Assembly (NCBI GenBank): GCA_035460165.1
Contig: DATHWW010000013.1
Coordinates: forward strand, 102,477 to 166,476
Source: MM2 sp035460165
Lineage (GTDB): Bacteria; Pseudomonadota; Gammaproteobacteria; Burkholderiales; Methylophilaceae
Direction of reading: 5' to 3'
DNA length: 64,000 nt
Below the pieces are notes generated by a model, which saw only the letters and a list, made by a program, of their open reading frames with translations, was not told the origin of the DNA and searched no databases. This document shows, in pieces, positions 34,039 to 43,133 of this stretch (within the stretch, counting starts at the first letter, position 1; every line of letters starts with the position of its first letter). The position numbers and the translations under genes were made by a program.

Positions 34039-35016
34039 ATGACTTCGTCTTCCGCACCTTCCGAAAAAATTCTGATCCTTGCCTCCAACAGCACCGGCAA
34101 TAATATCTTCTGTACCCCGGCCATCCGCTTCCTGAAGAAGCACCTGCCGGAAGCCCGCATCGATGTTGTTGCGCTGAATAAGTTGTGTGCGGAAGTGTTC
34201 GATGGCAATCCCTCTATCAATCAGGTATTTGTCATCGATAGCCGCCGTGCATTCGACAAGCTGGCGAAAGACTACGATCGGATCATTTGCCTGAACGCCA
34301 ATGCGAAAAAGAAGTTGGGCGACATGCAGACGCCGATGACGATCATCGGCAATATTACCGGCGACAGCCATCATGCCGAGCAGTTGCTCCAGTTTGTCGC
34401 TGGCTTGCTGGGGCATGCGGTGACCGACGAGGATCGGCCCTACTTCATTCATTCCACGCCGGAGCTTGCTTCAGCATTGCTTAAAGGTGCCGACCTTACT
34501 GCGGACAACCTGCTGATTTCCATCCACCTCGGCTGCGGCACTACCAAGCTGCATGGCTGGAAATTTTTCTATTCCAAGCGTGCCGACGATAAAAAGCTCT
34601 GGCCGGTGGACGAGTACATCCAGCTGGGCAAGGCGTTGATGGATGCCAATCCCAAGGTGCGCATCATCATTACCGGCACGCGCAACGAATCCTTCCTCGC
34701 GAAACAGTTCGAGCGTGAAGTGCCGGGCACCATCAATCTGGTCGGCAAGACCTCGGTGGCTGATCTTCACAGCCTGATGCAGCGCGTGGATTTATTCATC
34801 GCGCACGATTGCGGCGTATTCCATGTCGCCGCTGCTTCCGACGTACCCATCGTCGGCCTGTTCGGGCCGACCAACCATGTGCTGACCGGTCCTTATCCGA
34901 TCAAACCGCAGCACAAACTCATCAAGAAGATGGAAATGGCGGAGATTGCCGTGCCGGAGGTGGTGGAGGCGGCGCTCACGCTGATCTCGGCTTATCCCCG
35001 CCATAAGCAAGAGTAG
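34039..35016 (+). CDS. GT9 heptosyltransferase-family protein
   Basis: A 325-residue GT9 family member. The N-domain is KILILASNSTGNNIFCTPAI. The C-domain has the Rossmann-like IIITGTRNESFLAKQFE and the ADP-heptose-type site FIAHDCGVFHVAAASDVPIV, then GLFGPTNHVLTG. Compared with WaaC and WaaF elsewhere in the window it is a third paralogue, perhaps adding heptose III or another residue. The donor cannot be read from sequence. It is convergent with the InaA-type kinase gene, 5 bp apart. Confidence 0.85.
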   Translation: MTSSSAPSEKILILASNSTGNNIFCTPAIRFLKKHLPEARIDVVALNKLCAEVFDGNPSINQVFVIDSRRAFDKLAKDYDRIICLNANAKKKLGDMQTPMTIIGNITGDSHHAEQLLQFVAGLLGHAVTDEDRPYFIHSTPELASALLKGADLTADNLLISIHLGCGTTKLHGWKFFYSKRADDKKLWPVDEYIQLGKALMDANPKVRIIITGTRNESFLAKQFEREVPGTINLVGKTSVADLHSLMQRVDLFIAHDCGVFHVAAASDVPIVGLFGPTNHVLTGPYPIKPQHKLIKKMEMAEIAVPEVVEAALTLISAYPRHKQE

Positions 35017-35021
35017 AAAAA

Positions 35022-35795
35022 TCAGCGCTTGCGTTTGCCCAGAATGGCACGTAAAAGCCGCTTCGAGGCGGGGTTGAGCCTCTTTTCATGCAGGTAGGCG
35101 AGGAAAAACCGTAGGCGATCCGCCCGTCCCCATCCCTGGGCGTGGCGTTGGAGAGAATCGAGGTCTCGCAGCACAGCCTGACGCCTGAAAGGCAACCAGC
35201 GCGTTTTTTCTAAGTCGATGAAACGTGCATCCAGGCTTCCATCGGAGTTTTTCTTCACGAGCAGATGCTTGGGGTACAGGCAGGTGTGCTGGAAACGGTG
35301 CATATGCATCTGCCGGATAATGCCGGCGACGCTTGTAATCAGGCGGTCGCGCTCTTGCCGCTCCATTTGCCGTATCGGACGATATGCGGTGCTTTCCAGC
35401 GAATAATAACCTTCCAGCTCACGCGTGATGAGGATGGCGCGCAGCTTGCCATCTACCCTGCGTTCCGCGTAATAAAGCGGTTCCATTGAGGGAATGCCGA
35501 GTTCGCGGAAGCATAGACAGTTGCGGAATTCGCGTTCAAGTGTTGCGGTAGGCCTGAAAAAACGCCGCCAAGAGTAATAAATATGGTTTTCCTGCCGCTT
35601 GACGAAAATTCCCGCGTGGCTGCCATCGGGCATCGTCAATTCCTGCCGCGTCACTCCACTCCATCCGCCGCGGCCCTGGTTAGGGGGTTCAAACCATGCA
35701 TCCTCGGCGACCGGCCAGATTTGTTCAAAAGTATCGAGGCCGTTGGCGGCAAGCGCTTCGTGCCACTCTCGGCTGACGAAATCGTTGCCGTTCAT
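35022..35795 (-). CDS. InaA/WaaP-family LPS kinase-like protein
   Basis: A 257-residue protein of the lipopolysaccharide kinase (InaA) family. Family signs are GIFVKRQENHIYYSWRRFF, ILITRELEGYYSLE, the loop HRFQHTCLYPKHLLVKK and ARFIDLEKTRW. The loop has no classical HRD Asp; as I recall, this is usual for InaA proteins. It is the last gene of the reverse LPS operon, with its ATG overlapping the waaF stop. A core-sugar phosphorylation role is probable. Confidence 0.82.
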   Translation of the reverse strand: MNGNDFVSREWHEALAANGLDTFEQIWPVAEDAWFEPPNQGRGGWSGVTRQELTMPDGSHAGIFVKRQENHIYYSWRRFFRPTATLEREFRNCLCFRELGIPSMEPLYYAERRVDGKLRAILITRELEGYYSLESTAYRPIRQMERQERDRLITSVAGIIRQMHMHRFQHTCLYPKHLLVKKNSDGSLDARFIDLEKTRWLPFRRQAVLRDLDSLQRHAQGWGRADRLRFFLAYLHEKRLNPASKRLLRAILGKRKR

Positions 35796-36808
35796 GCGTG
35801 AGAGATCGCCTGCAGGCGGCTAATGACCATTTGTGGTGTCATGTCGCGCATGCATTTGAAGTGACCGAGCGGGCATTCGCGCTTGAAGCATGGACTGCAT
35901 GACAGATTGAGGTAAAGGGCGTCGGCTTTGGTGCTCATCGGTGGCGTGTGATGAGGATCGGAGGATCCGAACAGCGACAGCAGCGGAATGTCGAGCGCCG
36001 CGGCGACATGCATCAAGCCGGAATCATTGGTGATGGCGGTGGTCCCAAGTGCCATCAAATCGATGGCTTCGGCCAATGAGGTCTTGCCGCCGAGGTCAAG
36101 ACAACGGTTTGCAGTGAGCGTATCAATCTGCTGCGTGACTTCCACGTCCTTCCCCGAACCGAAGAGCCAGACTTCCCAGCCAGCGCCTAGAGCCCACTGC
36201 GCTACTTCAGCGAAATACTCGACAGGCCAGCGTTTGGCCGACCCGTACTCCGCGCCTGGGCATAGAGCAAGCACCGGCGACCGCGGCGCGCGATGCCCCT
36301 GCTTCGCGAGCGCTGCGAGCCCTTGCTGACGCGAGGTTGTCAGCGAAGGTTGGGGAAGAAATTCGGGATTGGGTTGACCTTGTTCCATCCCCAGCGCGAT
36401 AAAGCGATCCACGGTTTTTGGGAGAGCGGCTTTATCCAGTTGGCGGATGTCGTTGAGCAAGCCATAGCGCATCTCGCCGCGAAAGCCGGTGCGTTTGGGA
36501 ATATTTGCGAAAAACGGGACGATGGCCGACTTAAGGGAATTGGTGAGCAGGATGGCCTGATCGTATTTGCCGCGCAGTTCACGACCAATGCGGATACGGG
36601 CCATCAGGTCGAATTTGCCGTGGCGGAACGGCAGGGCGATGCCTGCGCGCACTTCCGGCATGCGCTCCAGCAAAGGCAGCGTCCATGCAGGCGCGGCGAC
36701 GTCGATCTGTACGCCCGGCCGTTCCTGTTTCAATAGCTTGAACAGGCTTTGCGCCAGGATCATGTCCCCCACCCAGGAGGGGCCGATGACCAGTACCTGT
36801 TCCGCCAT
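35792..36808 (-). CDS. waaF: LPS heptosyltransferase II (WaaF)
   Basis: A 338-residue GT9 enzyme adding the second heptose to the inner core. It starts VLVIGPSWVGDMILAQSLFK. It has LALCPGAEYGSAKRWPVEYF, the site AITNDSGLMHVAAALDIPLL and the SSDPHHTPPMS segment typical of WaaF. It lies 7 bp after hldE and overlaps the kinase gene by 4 bp, within the operon hldD-gmhA-hldE-waaF-kinase. Confidence 0.95.
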   Translation of the reverse strand: MAEQVLVIGPSWVGDMILAQSLFKLLKQERPGVQIDVAAPAWTLPLLERMPEVRAGIALPFRHGKFDLMARIRIGRELRGKYDQAILLTNSLKSAIVPFFANIPKRTGFRGEMRYGLLNDIRQLDKAALPKTVDRFIALGMEQGQPNPEFLPQPSLTTSRQQGLAALAKQGHRAPRSPVLALCPGAEYGSAKRWPVEYFAEVAQWALGAGWEVWLFGSGKDVEVTQQIDTLTANRCLDLGGKTSLAEAIDLMALGTTAITNDSGLMHVAAALDIPLLSLFGSSDPHHTPPMSTKADALYLNLSCSPCFKRECPLGHFKCMRDMTPQMVISRLQAISHA

Positions 36809-36815
36809 AAGAGAT

Positions 36816-38282
36816 TTAGCCGACGAGCTTGCCGATGATCTTGCTGGTGCTGCGTCCGGGCACCAAGTCCACCAGCGCCACGTGTCCGCCCCAGGATTTG
36901 ACGTCTTCGCCGCCGACGACCTGGTCCTCGGTGTAATCGCTGCCCTTGGCTAGCACGTCGGGTTTGATCGCACGGATCAGATTCAGCGGTGTGTCTTCGT
37001 CGAACAGCACCACGGCGTCCACGGATTCCAATGCGGCCATCACGCGCGCACGATCGGCTTCGTGGATGACCGGGCGTGTGGGGCCTTTGAGCGCGGAAAC
37101 CGAGCGGTCGGTGTTGAGCCCGACGATGAGGCGGTCGCCCAGCTTGCTGGCGTCTTCCAGATAGGTGACGTGTCCTGCGTGCAGCAGATCGAAGCAACCG
37201 TTGGTGAACACTATACGCTGCCCTGCCGCGCGCCAGCCGGCGACGCGTAACAACAGCGTATCCAGATCGCATACCTTGTCGGCCTGTTGCGTGGAGTCTT
37301 CCACCGTCAGCTCGTGCAGCAGTTCGGCGAGTTTGATCGGTGCGGTGCCGACCTTGCCGACCACGACGCCGGCGGCAAGGTTGGCGAGGTGCAGAGCTTC
37401 CTTGCGCTCCAGTCCTGCGACCAGACCGGCGGCCAGCGTCGAGATGACCGTATCGCCGGCGCCGGAGACGTCGAAAACCTGCTTCGCGGTGGCCGGAATG
37501 TGCAGGGAGTGATTGTCTTCGATCAGCGAAACACCTTCTTCGCCCCGCGTCAGCGCCAGGAAGTCGAGCTGCAGGGTTTCCCGCATCATGGCTGCAGCAG
37601 CCAGCAATGCTTCGTTGTCGTGAATATTCACGCCGCACGCATCGGCGGTTTCCCGTTTGTTCGGGGTCAATGCGGTCGCGCCGCGGTATTTGGAGTAATC
37701 ACGGCCTTTGGGGTCGACCAGCACAGGAATGCCAAGCGCGCGCGCTTCGGTAATGACTGCCTGGCAAAGCTTGGGCGTGAGCACGCCTTTGGCATAATCG
37801 GAAAGCACCACGACGGCTGGGCGCTCCGACAGTTGCCGATGGGCAGCGGCCAGTAGGTTCTGCATGTCATTCTCGGAGTATTGCGCACGATCTTCCTGAT
37901 CCAGTCGCATCATTTGCTGATGCCCGCCGATAATGCGTGTCTTGGCGATAGTCGGATGGCGCTCGGCGCGGAGTAGGCCGTCGGCGTTGATCCCGAGATC
38001 GCCGATGGCGCGCTGCAAGCGGACGCCATTATCGTCGTCGCCGATGAAGCCGATCAGTCGCGTCGCGATGTCCAGCCCTGCCAGATTGGCCGCGACATTG
38101 GCCGCGCCGCCGGCGCATTCGGTTTCATTCTTGAGAAGCACGACAGGGACCGGCGCTTCCGGGGAGATGCGCTCGACCTCGCCCCATAGGTAGCGATCCA
38201 GCATCAGGTCGCCGATCACCAGCGCCCAGGAGTTCTTCGCGGCGAAACCGATTTTTACGACTTCAATCAGATGTTGCTGCAA
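36816..38282 (-). CDS. hldE: Bifunctional heptose 7-phosphate kinase / adenylyltransferase HldE
   Basis: A 488-residue fusion enzyme of ADP-heptose synthesis. The N-terminal PfkB-type kinase (about 1-330) has VIGDLMLDRYLWGEVERISP and VFDVSGAGDTVISTLA. The C-terminal nucleotidyltransferase (about 355-488) has FTNGCFDLLHAGHVTYLEDA and GLNTDRSV. It phosphorylates heptose 7-phosphate at O-1 and, after GmhB action, adds AMP. The start is TTG, two bases after the gmhA stop, with GAGGCAG upstream. gmhB is not in the window. Confidence 0.96.
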   Translation of the reverse strand: MQQHLIEVVKIGFAAKNSWALVIGDLMLDRYLWGEVERISPEAPVPVVLLKNETECAGGAANVAANLAGLDIATRLIGFIGDDDNGVRLQRAIGDLGINADGLLRAERHPTIAKTRIIGGHQQMMRLDQEDRAQYSENDMQNLLAAAHRQLSERPAVVVLSDYAKGVLTPKLCQAVITEARALGIPVLVDPKGRDYSKYRGATALTPNKRETADACGVNIHDNEALLAAAAMMRETLQLDFLALTRGEEGVSLIEDNHSLHIPATAKQVFDVSGAGDTVISTLAAGLVAGLERKEALHLANLAAGVVVGKVGTAPIKLAELLHELTVEDSTQQADKVCDLDTLLLRVAGWRAAGQRIVFTNGCFDLLHAGHVTYLEDASKLGDRLIVGLNTDRSVSALKGPTRPVIHEADRARVMAALESVDAVVLFDEDTPLNLIRAIKPDVLAKGSDYTEDQVVGGEDVKSWGGHVALVDLVPGRSTSKIIGKLVG

Positions 38283-38284
38283 GC

Positions 38285-38848
38285 TTAGTCTGCCTCAATC
38301 AGGTCGCACAAGATATGGCCGATCATGATGTGCGCTTCCTGGATGCGCGGCGTGTCGGTTGATGGCATCGCCAGGTTCAGGTCGCACAGCTCGGCGAGCT
38401 TTCCGCCTTTGGCGCCGGTCATGCCGATGGTAAAGGCACCGATTTCGCGGGCTTTCTCAATGCCAGCGACGACGTTGGCGCTGTTGCCCGAAGTGGAGAG
38501 GCCGACCACGATGTCATTGTCATAGCACAGCGCTTCCACCTGGCGCGAGAAGATGAAGTTGAAGCCATAATCGTTGCCGACCGAGGTCAGGATGGAAGTG
38601 TCTGTGGTCAGCGCAATCGAGGGCATGCCTTTGCGCTCCTTCTTGTAGCGGCCGACGATTTCTGCGGCAATGTGCTGGCAGTCTGCCGCGCTGCCGCCGT
38701 TGCCCATCAAAAGAATTTTTCCGCCGTCCTTGAGGCATTGGCGCATGCGTTCACCTGCTTGAGCGATCAGCGGCACTATGGGGTCGAGTTGTGCGATGAC
38801 CGACTGGTGTTGGGTCAATTGGGCACGGATGTTGTCTTGGCTGTTCAC
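38285..38848 (-). CDS. gmhA: Sedoheptulose 7-phosphate isomerase GmhA
   Basis: A 187-residue SIS-domain enzyme making heptose 7-phosphate, the first step of ADP-heptose synthesis. It shows MGNGGSAADCQHIAAEIVGR, DYGFNFIFSRQVEAL, GLSTSGNSANVV and the zinc-site region RIQEAHIMIGHILCD. The start is GTG 38848 with AGGA 7 nt upstream; a TTG at 38863 would overlap hldD and add five residues. Confidence 0.95.
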   Translation of the reverse strand: MNSQDNIRAQLTQHQSVIAQLDPIVPLIAQAGERMRQCLKDGGKILLMGNGGSAADCQHIAAEIVGRYKKERKGMPSIALTTDTSILTSVGNDYGFNFIFSRQVEALCYDNDIVVGLSTSGNSANVVAGIEKAREIGAFTIGMTGAKGGKLAELCDLNLAMPSTDTPRIQEAHIMIGHILCDLIEAD

Positions 38849-38856
38849 GATGATTC

Positions 38857-39825
38857 CTAGCAATAGGGGTCGGGCTGCATCAGGTAGTTCTGCACGTAGT
38901 CGCGCACGCCTTCTTCCAATGTATGGAAGGGCTGGTCATAGCCGATGGCGCGCAGCTTGTCCATGCGCGCCTGGGTGTAGTACTGGTATTTGCCTTTGAG
39001 ATCGTCCGGCATGTCGATCCAGGTGATATTCGGCGTGGCGCCGGCACTGGTCATGACGGCCGTAGCCAGATCCTTGAACGCGCGCGCTTGGCCGGTGCCC
39101 ACGTTATAGATGCCGCTCTCGCCCTGGCCTTGCAGGAACCACGTCACTACGCTGGCGGCGTCCTTCACATAGACGAAATCGCGCAGCTGCATGCCGTCTT
39201 CCACATTCGGGCGGTCGCTCTTGAACAGCTTGACGGTGCCGGTGTCGCGGTACTGATTGAAACTGTGAAGCGCCACGCTCGCCATGCGCTCCTTGTGATA
39301 TTCGTTGGGGCCGTAGACATTGAAGAATTTGAAGCCGGCCCACAGCGGCGGCGCGTTGCCGGCATCGGCCTGGCGCCGCGCCCATTGGTCGAAAAAGTGT
39401 TTCGAATAACCGTAGGCATTGAGTGGGCGCAGGTTTTCGATGTCTGCATCGTCGTAGCCCTGCTCGCCGCCGCCGTAGGTGGCCGCCGAGCTGGCGTAGA
39501 GGAAGGGCACGCCGTTGTCGGTGCACCACTGCCATAATCCCTGGCTGTAGCGGATGTTGTCTTCCAGCAGGCGATTCCAGTCGCGCTCGGTGGTGGCGCT
39601 GATGGCGCCCATGTGGATCACCGCGTCCAGCTCCGCGCCGGCTTCCAGCCACGGCAGCAGTTCTTCCTTGTCGAGGTATTCCTCGTAGCGGCGATGGCAA
39701 AGGTTTTGCCATTGGTCGGAATGTCTCTGGCGATCGACGATAAGCAGGTCGTCGCGACCTTCCTGGTTGAGTTGCCAGGCAATCATGCTGCCTATCATGC
39801 CTGCGCCGCCGGTAATGACGATCAT
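38857..39825 (-). CDS. hldD: ADP-L-glycero-D-manno-heptose 6-epimerase HldD
   Basis: A 322-residue SDR enzyme for the last step of ADP-heptose synthesis. The NADP motif is IVITGGAGMIGSMIAWQLN. The catalytic region is YASSAATYGGG with YGYSKHFFD, and FFNVYGPNEYHKERMAS is family-typical. The ATG at 39825 gives the usual start, and one at 39846 is possible; neither has a good ribosome binding site. A TATACT box read on the minus strand at 39858-39853 may be the operon promoter, close to the start. Confidence 0.94.
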   Translation of the reverse strand: MIVITGGAGMIGSMIAWQLNQEGRDDLLIVDRQRHSDQWQNLCHRRYEEYLDKEELLPWLEAGAELDAVIHMGAISATTERDWNRLLEDNIRYSQGLWQWCTDNGVPFLYASSAATYGGGEQGYDDADIENLRPLNAYGYSKHFFDQWARRQADAGNAPPLWAGFKFFNVYGPNEYHKERMASVALHSFNQYRDTGTVKLFKSDRPNVEDGMQLRDFVYVKDAASVVTWFLQGQGESGIYNVGTGQARAFKDLATAVMTSAGATPNITWIDMPDDLKGKYQYYTQARMDKLRAIGYDQPFHTLEEGVRDYVQNYLMQPDPYC

Positions 39826-39877
39826 GGTGCGGGGGGTCTCATGCAAAACGTTAGTATAGCAAAGGCATGGCGCACGC

Positions 39878-40978
39878 TCATTGCTTCGCGCCCATGGCCA
39901 TGGCGCGTAGACGGGATTGCTCCTGTTCGGCTTTCTTTATATCAGCCGACGTTTCGGTTATCCAGCCTTGCAGATGTTTTGTGGCGATGTCGCTCAAGGC
40001 GTGCAGCCATTCATTGCGTTCGTTCAATGCGGGAATGTAGTGATACTCGCTGCCACCCGCCGCCATAAAGGTGGCTTTGCCTTCCATCCCGATTTCTTCC
40101 AGTGTTTCCAGGCAGTCGCTGGCGAAACCGGGGCAGATGACGTCCACGCGCTTCACGCGTGCCTTGCCCAGTTCTTCCAATGTCGGCGCGAAATAGGGTT
40201 TCAGCCATTCGGCACGGCCGAAGCGCGACTGGAAGCAGATCTGGTATTGATTCTTTTCCAGTTGCAGCGCTTCCGCCAGCAAGCGGCCAGTCTTTTGGCA
40301 TTCGCAGTGGTAAGGGTCGCCCAACGTCAGCGAGCGGCGCGGAATGCCGTGAAAACTCATCAGCAATTTGTCCGGGCGGCCATGGCGCATCCAATATTCG
40401 CGCACGCTGGCGGCCAGTGACGAAATATAGCCGGGGTCGTCATGGTAGTGCCTTACCGAGCGGATTTCCGGCATATTGCGCATATGCTGCAACTCCTGCC
40501 ACACCGCGTCCAGCGCGGAGGCGGTGCTGCTGGCGGCATATTGCGGATAAAGCGGGATCACCAGGATGCGGTCGCAGTTGCGCGCGCGCAGTTTTTCCAG
40601 CGCGGAACCGACCGAGGGATTGCCGTAGCGCATGCCAAACTCGACCTCAACGAAAATGCCGCGTGTACCCAGGTAGCCTTGCAGCATTTTTGCCTGGCGC
40701 TGGGTATGCACCAGCAACGGTGAGCCTTCGTTCGTCCATATCTGCGCGTACTTTTCGGCCGATTTGGCTGGGCGCGTATTCAGGATGATGCCGTTGAGGA
40801 TGGGCCACCAGACGACGCGCGGGATTTCAACGACGCGCGGATCGCTGAGAAACTGCTTCAAGTAGGGGCGCAATGCCTTGGCCGTGGGCGCATCTGGTGT
40901 ACCGAGGTTGAGCAGCAGAATGCCGACGCGCGCAGGCGCATCGTGCTGGTGAGACGGTTCGGGGATGAATTTGGCCAT
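39878..40978 (-). CDS. hemH: Ferrochelatase HemH
   Basis: A 366-residue enzyme inserting iron into protoporphyrin IX, the last step of heme synthesis. It starts with VGILLLNLGTPDAPTAKALR, has the catalytic His in LLMSFHGIPRRSLTLGDPYH, and ends the core with VICPGFASDCLETLEEI. Its ATG directly follows the hrcA stop (TAA-ATG), so heme synthesis and the heat-shock repressor share a transcript. The C-terminus has a short Glu/Lys-rich extension. Confidence 0.96.
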   Translation of the reverse strand: MAKFIPEPSHQHDAPARVGILLLNLGTPDAPTAKALRPYLKQFLSDPRVVEIPRVVWWPILNGIILNTRPAKSAEKYAQIWTNEGSPLLVHTQRQAKMLQGYLGTRGIFVEVEFGMRYGNPSVGSALEKLRARNCDRILVIPLYPQYAASSTASALDAVWQELQHMRNMPEIRSVRHYHDDPGYISSLAASVREYWMRHGRPDKLLMSFHGIPRRSLTLGDPYHCECQKTGRLLAEALQLEKNQYQICFQSRFGRAEWLKPYFAPTLEELGKARVKRVDVICPGFASDCLETLEEIGMEGKATFMAAGGSEYHYIPALNERNEWLHALSDIATKHLQGWITETSADIKKAEQEQSRLRAMAMGAKQ

Positions 40979-41998
40979 TTAGTGGTTGGATAGCGCGTTG
41001 GAAAGCAGTTTGGCGGTGATGTCCACGATGGGTATCACACGCTCGTAAGCCATGCGCGTCGGGCCGATCACGCCTAGCGTGCCGACTACCTGACCATCGA
41101 CTTCGTAGGGGGCGGTGACTACGCTGCACTCATCCAGCGGCACATGGCCGGATTCGCCGCCGATGAAAATGTTTACGCCGGCCGCTTTCTGGCTGGTGTC
41201 CAGCAGTTGCAGCAGTGTGGTGCGCCGTTCGAACACTTCGAACAGCTTGCGCAGCGAGGTGACGTTGGTCGAAAGGTCGTCCACCTGCAGCAGGTTGCGT
41301 TCACCGGAAATGACGACGTCATCCTGATCCTCTGACAGCGCCTTGTTGCTGGCCTCGAGCGCGGCGGTCATCAGCCGAGTCATGTCCGTTTGCATTTGGC
41401 GCAGCTCTTCATGCAGCTTGCGCTGCACTTCCTCGAATGTATTGCCGGCGTAATGCTGGTTGAAGAAGTTGGCCGCTTGGGTCAGTTCGGAAGGGCTGTA
41501 ATTGCGGTCGGCGACAATGATGCGGTTCTGCACGTTGCCGTCGGTGCTGACGATGATCAGCAGGATGCGCTTTTCCGATAAAGGCAGGAATTCAAGCTGG
41601 CGGAAGGCGATGCCCTTGCGCTTGGGGATCATCACCAGGCCGGCGAACTGCGTCAGGTTGGACAGCACGCTGGCCGCCGAGGAAATCAGTTCCTGCGGGT
41701 CGGGCGAGGAAAGGCGGTGTTCGAGGCGCAGGATTTCATCTTGGCGCAGGGGTTGTACGGTGAGCAGCGTATCGACGAACATGCGGTAGCCGCGGTGCGT
41801 CGGAATGCGGCCGGCCGAGGTGTGCGGACTAATGATGAAGCCCAGTTCCTCGAGGTCGGACATGACATTACGGATGCTGGCCGGGCTGAGGTCGAGCCCC
41901 GAGCATTTTGATAGCGTGCGCGACCCCACCGGCTGGCCGTCGCTGATGTAATGCTCGACTAGGGTTTTCAACAGAATTTGGGCGCGTTTTTCCAGCAT
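40979..41998 (-). CDS. hrcA: Heat-inducible transcription repressor HrcA
   Basis: A 339-residue repressor that binds CIRCE and is inactivated on heat shock. The N-terminal winged helix contains LVEHYISDGQPVGSRTLSK and SPASIRNVMSDLEELGFI. The GAF-like middle domain has VQNRIIVADRNYSPSELTQA, and the C-terminus has GVIGPTRMAYERVIPIVDI. The only CIRCE I find in the window is before rpoH. The hrcA upstream gap (41999-42259) has no CIRCE, so it does not appear autoregulated. Confidence 0.97.
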   Translation of the reverse strand: MLEKRAQILLKTLVEHYISDGQPVGSRTLSKCSGLDLSPASIRNVMSDLEELGFIISPHTSAGRIPTHRGYRMFVDTLLTVQPLRQDEILRLEHRLSSPDPQELISSAASVLSNLTQFAGLVMIPKRKGIAFRQLEFLPLSEKRILLIIVSTDGNVQNRIIVADRNYSPSELTQAANFFNQHYAGNTFEEVQRKLHEELRQMQTDMTRLMTAALEASNKALSEDQDDVVISGERNLLQVDDLSTNVTSLRKLFEVFERRTTLLQLLDTSQKAAGVNIFIGGESGHVPLDECSVVTAPYEVDGQVVGTLGVIGPTRMAYERVIPIVDITAKLLSNALSNH

Positions 41999-42259
41999 GG
42001 CGATCAGCGTACGCGGCTTGAAAATGCAGCAGTTGAAAGGGGAGTCATCACGAGATGCGGGGTGGGGTGGATCATGATCGAATTATGAGGCAAGACCCGT
42101 TGGCGGGCAATGTGCCGCAAGGTGTTTCCCGAGATTGTCATAACCGGCATGTGAGGATTCGATCATTGATCAGCGATTCTTGGAATTGCCGCGGCGCGTT
42201 CGAGTTCCATCGCTGCGGCAAATCTTTTTCGAGGGGTGCTTCTGTGGTTTAATGCGGCC

Positions 42260-43123
42260 ATGAAGGATGCATTCCCCCATATCGCCCTCATCGGCAAAAT
42301 TACCAATCCAGAAATACGCGAATACGTGCTGGCACTGGCGCGCTTTTTGAGCGAGCGGGGGGTCGGCGTGTTGATCGAGGATAACACCGCGGCATTTTTC
42401 GATATCCAGGGCTACCGCACGGTGGCATTGGCCGACATCGGCGCGCATGCCGGGCTGGCGGTTGTGCTGGGTGGCGACGGCACCATGCTCACCGTCGCGC
42501 GCAGCCTGGTGGATCACGGCATCCCGCTGGTCGGCGTCAATCGCGGCCGTTTCGGCTTTCTTGCCGACCTCACTACCGAATCCATGCTGCAAACCGTAGG
42601 GAGCATACTCGACGGCGAATACGTGCAGGAACAGCGCATGCTTCTAGGCGCCTGCATCATGCGCGATGGCGCCGTCCTGAGCGAAGGCCGCGCGCTCAAC
42701 GACGTGGTGGTCAGCAAGGCCGCCACGGTACGCCTGATCGAACTGGAGCTCACCATCGATGGCGAATTCGTCCATCGCCAGCGCTCCGATGGCCTGATCC
42801 TGTCGACGCCTACCGGCACCACCGCCTATGCCTTGTCGGCCGGCGGCCCCATCCTGCACCCGACATTGGAAGCGATCGCGCTGGTGCCGATCTGCCCGCA
42901 CACACTCTCCAACCGGCCGTTCGCGATCAACAGCGCCAGCAAGGTCGAAATCACCCTGCTGCACGCCGACGACGCCCGTGTGCATTTCGACGGGCAGCTG
43001 CATTCCGACCTGCATCCCGGCGACAAGGTGGTGGTGCAGCGCCTGCCCAAGACCGTGACGCTATTACATCCGCGCGGACACAGCCACTACGCGATGCTGC
43101 GCGAAAAGCTGCATTGGGGATAG
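42260..43123 (+). CDS. nadK: NAD kinase
   Basis: A 287-residue enzyme phosphorylating NAD to NADP. It has the GGDGTML motif at residues 71-77, LVGVNRGRFGFLADL, the NE/D-type stretch GRALNDVVVSK, and TPTGTTAYALSAGGPILHP. The ATG at 42260 gives the family start (PHIALIGKITNPE); a GTG at 42236 is possible. It is divergent from hrcA and is followed 10 bp later by recN, a common pairing. Confidence 0.97.
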   Translation: MKDAFPHIALIGKITNPEIREYVLALARFLSERGVGVLIEDNTAAFFDIQGYRTVALADIGAHAGLAVVLGGDGTMLTVARSLVDHGIPLVGVNRGRFGFLADLTTESMLQTVGSILDGEYVQEQRMLLGACIMRDGAVLSEGRALNDVVVSKAATVRLIELELTIDGEFVHRQRSDGLILSTPTGTTAYALSAGGPILHPTLEAIALVPICPHTLSNRPFAINSASKVEITLLHADDARVHFDGQLHSDLHPGDKVVVQRLPKTVTLLHPRGHSHYAMLREKLHWG

Positions 43124-43133
43124 TTTCGATCTT

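Noticed and set aside
42055..42252. 65-codon frame in the hrcA-nadK divergent gap
   Set aside because: It overlaps the promoter region, its composition is not protein-like, and no ribosome binding site or family is seen.
42000..42259. CIRCE upstream of hrcA
   Set aside because: The gap contains a CTTGAAA but no GCACTC/GAGTGC pair, so no CIRCE can be supported.
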